Program-made: the position numbers and the translations under genes
Source: Mesorhizobium kowhaii
Lineage (GTDB): Bacteria > Pseudomonadota > Alphaproteobacteria > Rhizobiales > Rhizobiaceae
Length of the DNA: 64,000 bases
Assembly (NCBI RefSeq): GCF_003253745.1
Contig: NZ_MZXV01000062.1
Coordinates: 186,001-250,000, forward strand
Direction: 5' to 3'
Shown: one piece after another, positions 61,632 through 64,000 of the stretch
Numbering within the stretch: position 1 is the first letter of the stretch
How the letters are laid out: every line of letters starts with the position of its first letter
Notes under the pieces: model-generated
Databases searched by the model: none
What the model was told of the DNA's origin: nothing
What the model saw: only the letters and a program-made list of their open reading frames with translations

Positions 61632-62827
61632 GCCTTGCCGCTCCGGCGCACGGACGAGCGATACAGCGCGAACATCACCAGCAATGCGTCGAGGCCGGCG
61701 ATCACGACCGGCAGGCCAAGCGGGCCGATGCCTTGCATGAGCAGGCCGGCACCGGGCGGGCCGACAATACCGCCGGCGCCCCACATCAGCGCGAAGGCGG
61801 CGTTGCCGGCGACCAGCACCGAACCCTTGAAGCGGCTGCCCAGCTCGACCAGCGCCATCGTGTAGACGCCGTAGCCGACGGCGCTCATCACCAGCAGCAC
61901 GACCCAGATCAGCGGCGTCATGATCAGCAGCGGCAGCAAAAGCGCGCAGGTGGCGGTTGCCAGCGCACAGACGATGATCATGGCACGGCCACCAAAACGC
62001 TCCGCCAGCAGGCCGAGTGGAATCTGCAGCAGGATGTTGCCCAGCGAAAGCGCCATCACCAGCGAGGCAAGCACGGCTTCGGCCAGGCCGTAGCTTGCCC
62101 CGAAGACCGGCACCAGCGCGTAGGTGCTCTGCTGGACCGCGGCCGAAACCAGGACGGCAAGCAGCAGCGCCGGCGCCACCTTGGCAAAGCCGACAAGACC
62201 GCTGGCAGGCTGGCCATCATCCTCGAAACCGGTGAGCTTCGAAGAGACGGCGTGCAGGATCACCGCACAGAGCGTGAAGCCGGCGACACCGACCAGGAAG
62301 GGAGCCCAGCCCGACGTGCCCAGCAGGGTCAGCGCGAATGGCCCGGCCGCGTAGCCGGCGCCCATCAATGTGTTGAACACGCCCATGACCCGGCCCCGCC
62401 GCGATGGCGGCGCCAGCGACAGCGCCCATACCTCGCCAAGGATGTAGAGCGGGTTGATGACCACGCCGATGATGAAGCGGATGACGAACCAGGCCACCCA
62501 GTCCTGCAGATAGCCGATGCCTAAAAAACACAGCGCGCCGATCAGCGAGCAGCCGACCGCCAGCGTGCGCGCACCGACCAGCCGCACCGCCGCCGGCACG
62601 AAGGACGCCGAAAGAATCAGGCCGAGCGGCATCATCGCCGCCGACAGGCCGATCAGCGCCGGCGACATGCCCTGCTTCTGCATCAGCAGCGTGAACAGCG
62701 GCGAGCTCAGCCCTTGCGCGGCACCGAACATAGCAAGTGCTGTGGTGACGCCGGCAAGCGCTGCCCACTGCGTTCCCGCTTCGCCTTCGCTCGAGCCGGT
62801 CGCGACCATGCTGATACTGTCGTCCAT
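61628..62827 (-). CDS. MFS transporter, paralogue 1 of a tandem pair
   Basis: A 399-residue MFS protein related along its length to the downstream carrier: GAAQGLSSPLFTLLMQKQGMSPALIGLSAAMMPLGLI and PPSRRGRVMGVFNTLMGAGYAAGPF correspond segment by segment. ATG 62827 (MDDSISMVATG) is chosen by alignment to the paralogue start. It is divergent from the MttB-family gene across 241 bases, so the carriers may move its methylated-amine substrate, by position only. Confidence 0.85.
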   Translation of the reverse strand: MDDSISMVATGSSEGEAGTQWAALAGVTTALAMFGAAQGLSSPLFTLLMQKQGMSPALIGLSAAMMPLGLILSASFVPAAVRLVGARTLAVGCSLIGALCFLGIGYLQDWVAWFVIRFIIGVVINPLYILGEVWALSLAPPSRRGRVMGVFNTLMGAGYAAGPFALTLLGTSGWAPFLVGVAGFTLCAVILHAVSSKLTGFEDDGQPASGLVGFAKVAPALLLAVLVSAAVQQSTYALVPVFGASYGLAEAVLASLVMALSLGNILLQIPLGLLAERFGGRAMIIVCALATATCALLLPLLIMTPLIWVVLLVMSAVGYGVYTMALVELGSRFKGSVLVAGNAAFALMWGAGGIVGPPGAGLLMQGIGPLGLPVVIAGLDALLVMFALYRSSVRRSGKA

Positions 62828-63068
62828 GTGAAGTGCTGGCCATCCGGCCGGCAAGCCCGACTAGCTACTGGTTCGATCCGGGGAAAGGAAGGGCCGGACG
62901 GCGAAATCCGCTTGCGCCAATGGGACGGCGCGATCAGGGCGATGTCGCAGCCAGGCAACTGCCGTTCCGGCATGTCGCTTCCCTCGCCCTAGTGGTCGCC
63001 GCCTCCGCAATGGTCGGCGGGTCGCCGGTCCATTATGCCGCCCGTTATCGCATCGTACGAGGACCATC

Positions 63069-64000
63069 ATGACCGCCGCCCTACAACCTGCAGAACCGGC
63101 ATTGGCCACCGACCGCGCCCGTCGCGGCGGCCGCGCCGGAAAGCGCGCCGGCGGCTCGGCGGCGTTCGAGCAGCCGGCTTTCCGCCAGCTGAAGAACCCG
63201 CTGACGCCAACAAAGCTGGTTTCGGACGACGAGCTGGAATCGATCCATCTCGCCTCCTTGCGCGTGCTGAGGGAAATCGGCGTCGACGTTCTGCATGACG
63301 AGGCCCGGAGCATCATGAAGGCGCATGGCGCCGACGTGCGCGACGGCAGCGAGCGGGTGCGCTTCGACAGCGACATGATCCTCGAGCTGGTGTCGCACTG
63401 CCCGTCGGAATTCACCATCCATGCCCGCAACCCCGCGCACAATGTGTGCTTCGGCGGCAACAATTTGATCATCTCGATGATGGCCTCGGCGCCCAATTGC
63501 TCCGACATCGATCGCGGTCGCCGGCCTGGCAACCAGCAGGACTACCGCAACTTCCTCAGGCTCGCGCAGATGCACAACATCCTGAATTGCACGGGCGGCT
63601 ACCCGGTCGAGCCGACCGATATCCATCCGTCCGTCCGGCACCTCGAATGCATACGCGATCTCGCCACGCTGACCGACAAGGTGTTCCACATCTATTCGCT
63701 CGGCAAGGAGCGCAACGTCGACGGCATCGAGATCGCCAGGATCGCGCGCGGCATCAGCCACGAGCAGATGCTGGAGGAGCCATCGGTCTTCACCATCATC
63801 AACACCAATTCGCCGCTCAAGCTCGATGTGCCGATGATGGAAGGCATCATCCAGATGTCGAGCAAGGGCCAGGTCGTCGTCGTCACGCCGTTCACCCTGT
63901 CGGGTGCCATGGCGCCGGTCACCATCGCCGGCGCGCTGGTGCAGCAGAACGCCGAGGCGCTGTCCGGCATGGCCTTCGCCCAGATGGTGCGTAAGGGTGC
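63069..64000 (+). CDS. MttB-family trimethylamine/betaine methyltransferase, partial
   Basis: The first 310 residues of a larger protein that runs off the window, so no stop is present. After a basic N-terminus (ARRGGRAGKRAGG) comes FRQLKNPLTPTKLVSDDELE, then VLREIGVDVLHDEARSIMKAHGADV and the TIM-barrel start HARNPAHNVCFGGNN and MASAPNCSDIDRG, all typical of MttB. Non-pyrrolysine members demethylate glycine betaine or other quaternary amines with a corrinoid protein. The position where archaeal MttB carries pyrrolysine is beyond the window end. Confidence 0.88.
   Translation, partial: MTAALQPAEPALATDRARRGGRAGKRAGGSAAFEQPAFRQLKNPLTPTKLVSDDELESIHLASLRVLREIGVDVLHDEARSIMKAHGADVRDGSERVRFDSDMILELVSHCPSEFTIHARNPAHNVCFGGNNLIISMMASAPNCSDIDRGRRPGNQQDYRNFLRLAQMHNILNCTGGYPVEPTDIHPSVRHLECIRDLATLTDKVFHIYSLGKERNVDGIEIARIARGISHEQMLEEPSVFTIINTNSPLKLDVPMMEGIIQMSSKGQVVVVTPFTLSGAMAPVTIAGALVQQNAEALSGMAFAQMVRKG

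Noticed and set aside
63069..64000. Pyrrolysine-containing trimethylamine methyltransferase
   Set aside because: The position of the possible in-frame TAG is outside the window. The organism type makes a non-pyrrolysine family member far more likely.

Overview
The window looks like a chromosomal segment of a Mesorhizobium-type alphaproteobacterium (order Hyphomicrobiales). The grounds are high GC and codon use throughout, a RirA-type iron regulator with the three expected cysteines, a rhizobial hmuPSTUV heme-uptake cluster, an acpXL-to-lpxXL cluster for very-long-chain lipid A acylation, and small palindromic intergenic repeats of the rhizobial RIME type. No integrase, transposase, CRISPR array or rRNA was seen. 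The genus is inferred from gene content, not from a search.

Layout. 1-4.2 kb: an MFS exporter, a MaoC-like hydratase, a phasin and a DUF445 membrane protein. 4.2-13.8 kb: the iron/heme block. rirA converges on hmuV-U-T-S-P, and divergent from hmuP run the TonB-dependent heme receptor, an uncharacterised secreted protein, tonB, an IsdG/HmuQ-type heme monooxygenase and a frameshifted VOC gene. Exact TGA-N9-TCA operators lie upstream of rirA and of the heme receptor, which suggests RirA regulates itself and heme uptake. 13.9-24.6 kb: proline catabolism (putA with divergent putR), a di-heme peroxidase with a YtkA-like partner, KDG kinase, galactose mutarotase, succinate-semialdehyde dehydrogenase and an AEC carrier. 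24.7-30.3 kb: a large secreted caspase-TPR protein, a histidine phosphatase, two odd tRNA-like sequences, a structured intergenic region and a slipin.

30.5-35.5 kb: lipid A very-long-chain fatty acid genes (acpXL, a cysteine-less ketosynthase, an intact ketosynthase, an alcohol dehydrogenase, lpxXL). 35.5-39.8 kb: a methyltransferase, an FAD oxidoreductase, an ATP-grasp ligase and an L,D-transpeptidase, which is the most accessory-looking part. 40-46.5 kb: an M20 amidohydrolase followed by a complete peptide-type ABC importer. 46.5-56.5 kb: housekeeping and single genes (NUDIX, TerB-like, TSUP, AraC, VOC, a DMSP-lyase-like cupin coupled to cobQ, two valine-degradation enzymes split by a four-helix-bundle gene, a Coa1-like protein). 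56.6-64 kb: a class III aminotransferase, an S9 peptidase, two overlapping MFS paralogues and, divergent from them, an MttB-family methyltransferase cut by the window end.

The signals least explained by known genes are: two MITE-sized elements (46465-46625 and 52381-52512) that share a core hairpin whose stem differs in sequence but stays paired; a four-helix-bundle gene bracketed by inverted arrays of one heptamer (53708-54182); non-canonical tandem tRNA-like sequences (28644-28790); and a tendency of repeats to sit on stop codons. Coordinates and start codons are by eye; no alignment or database search was run.
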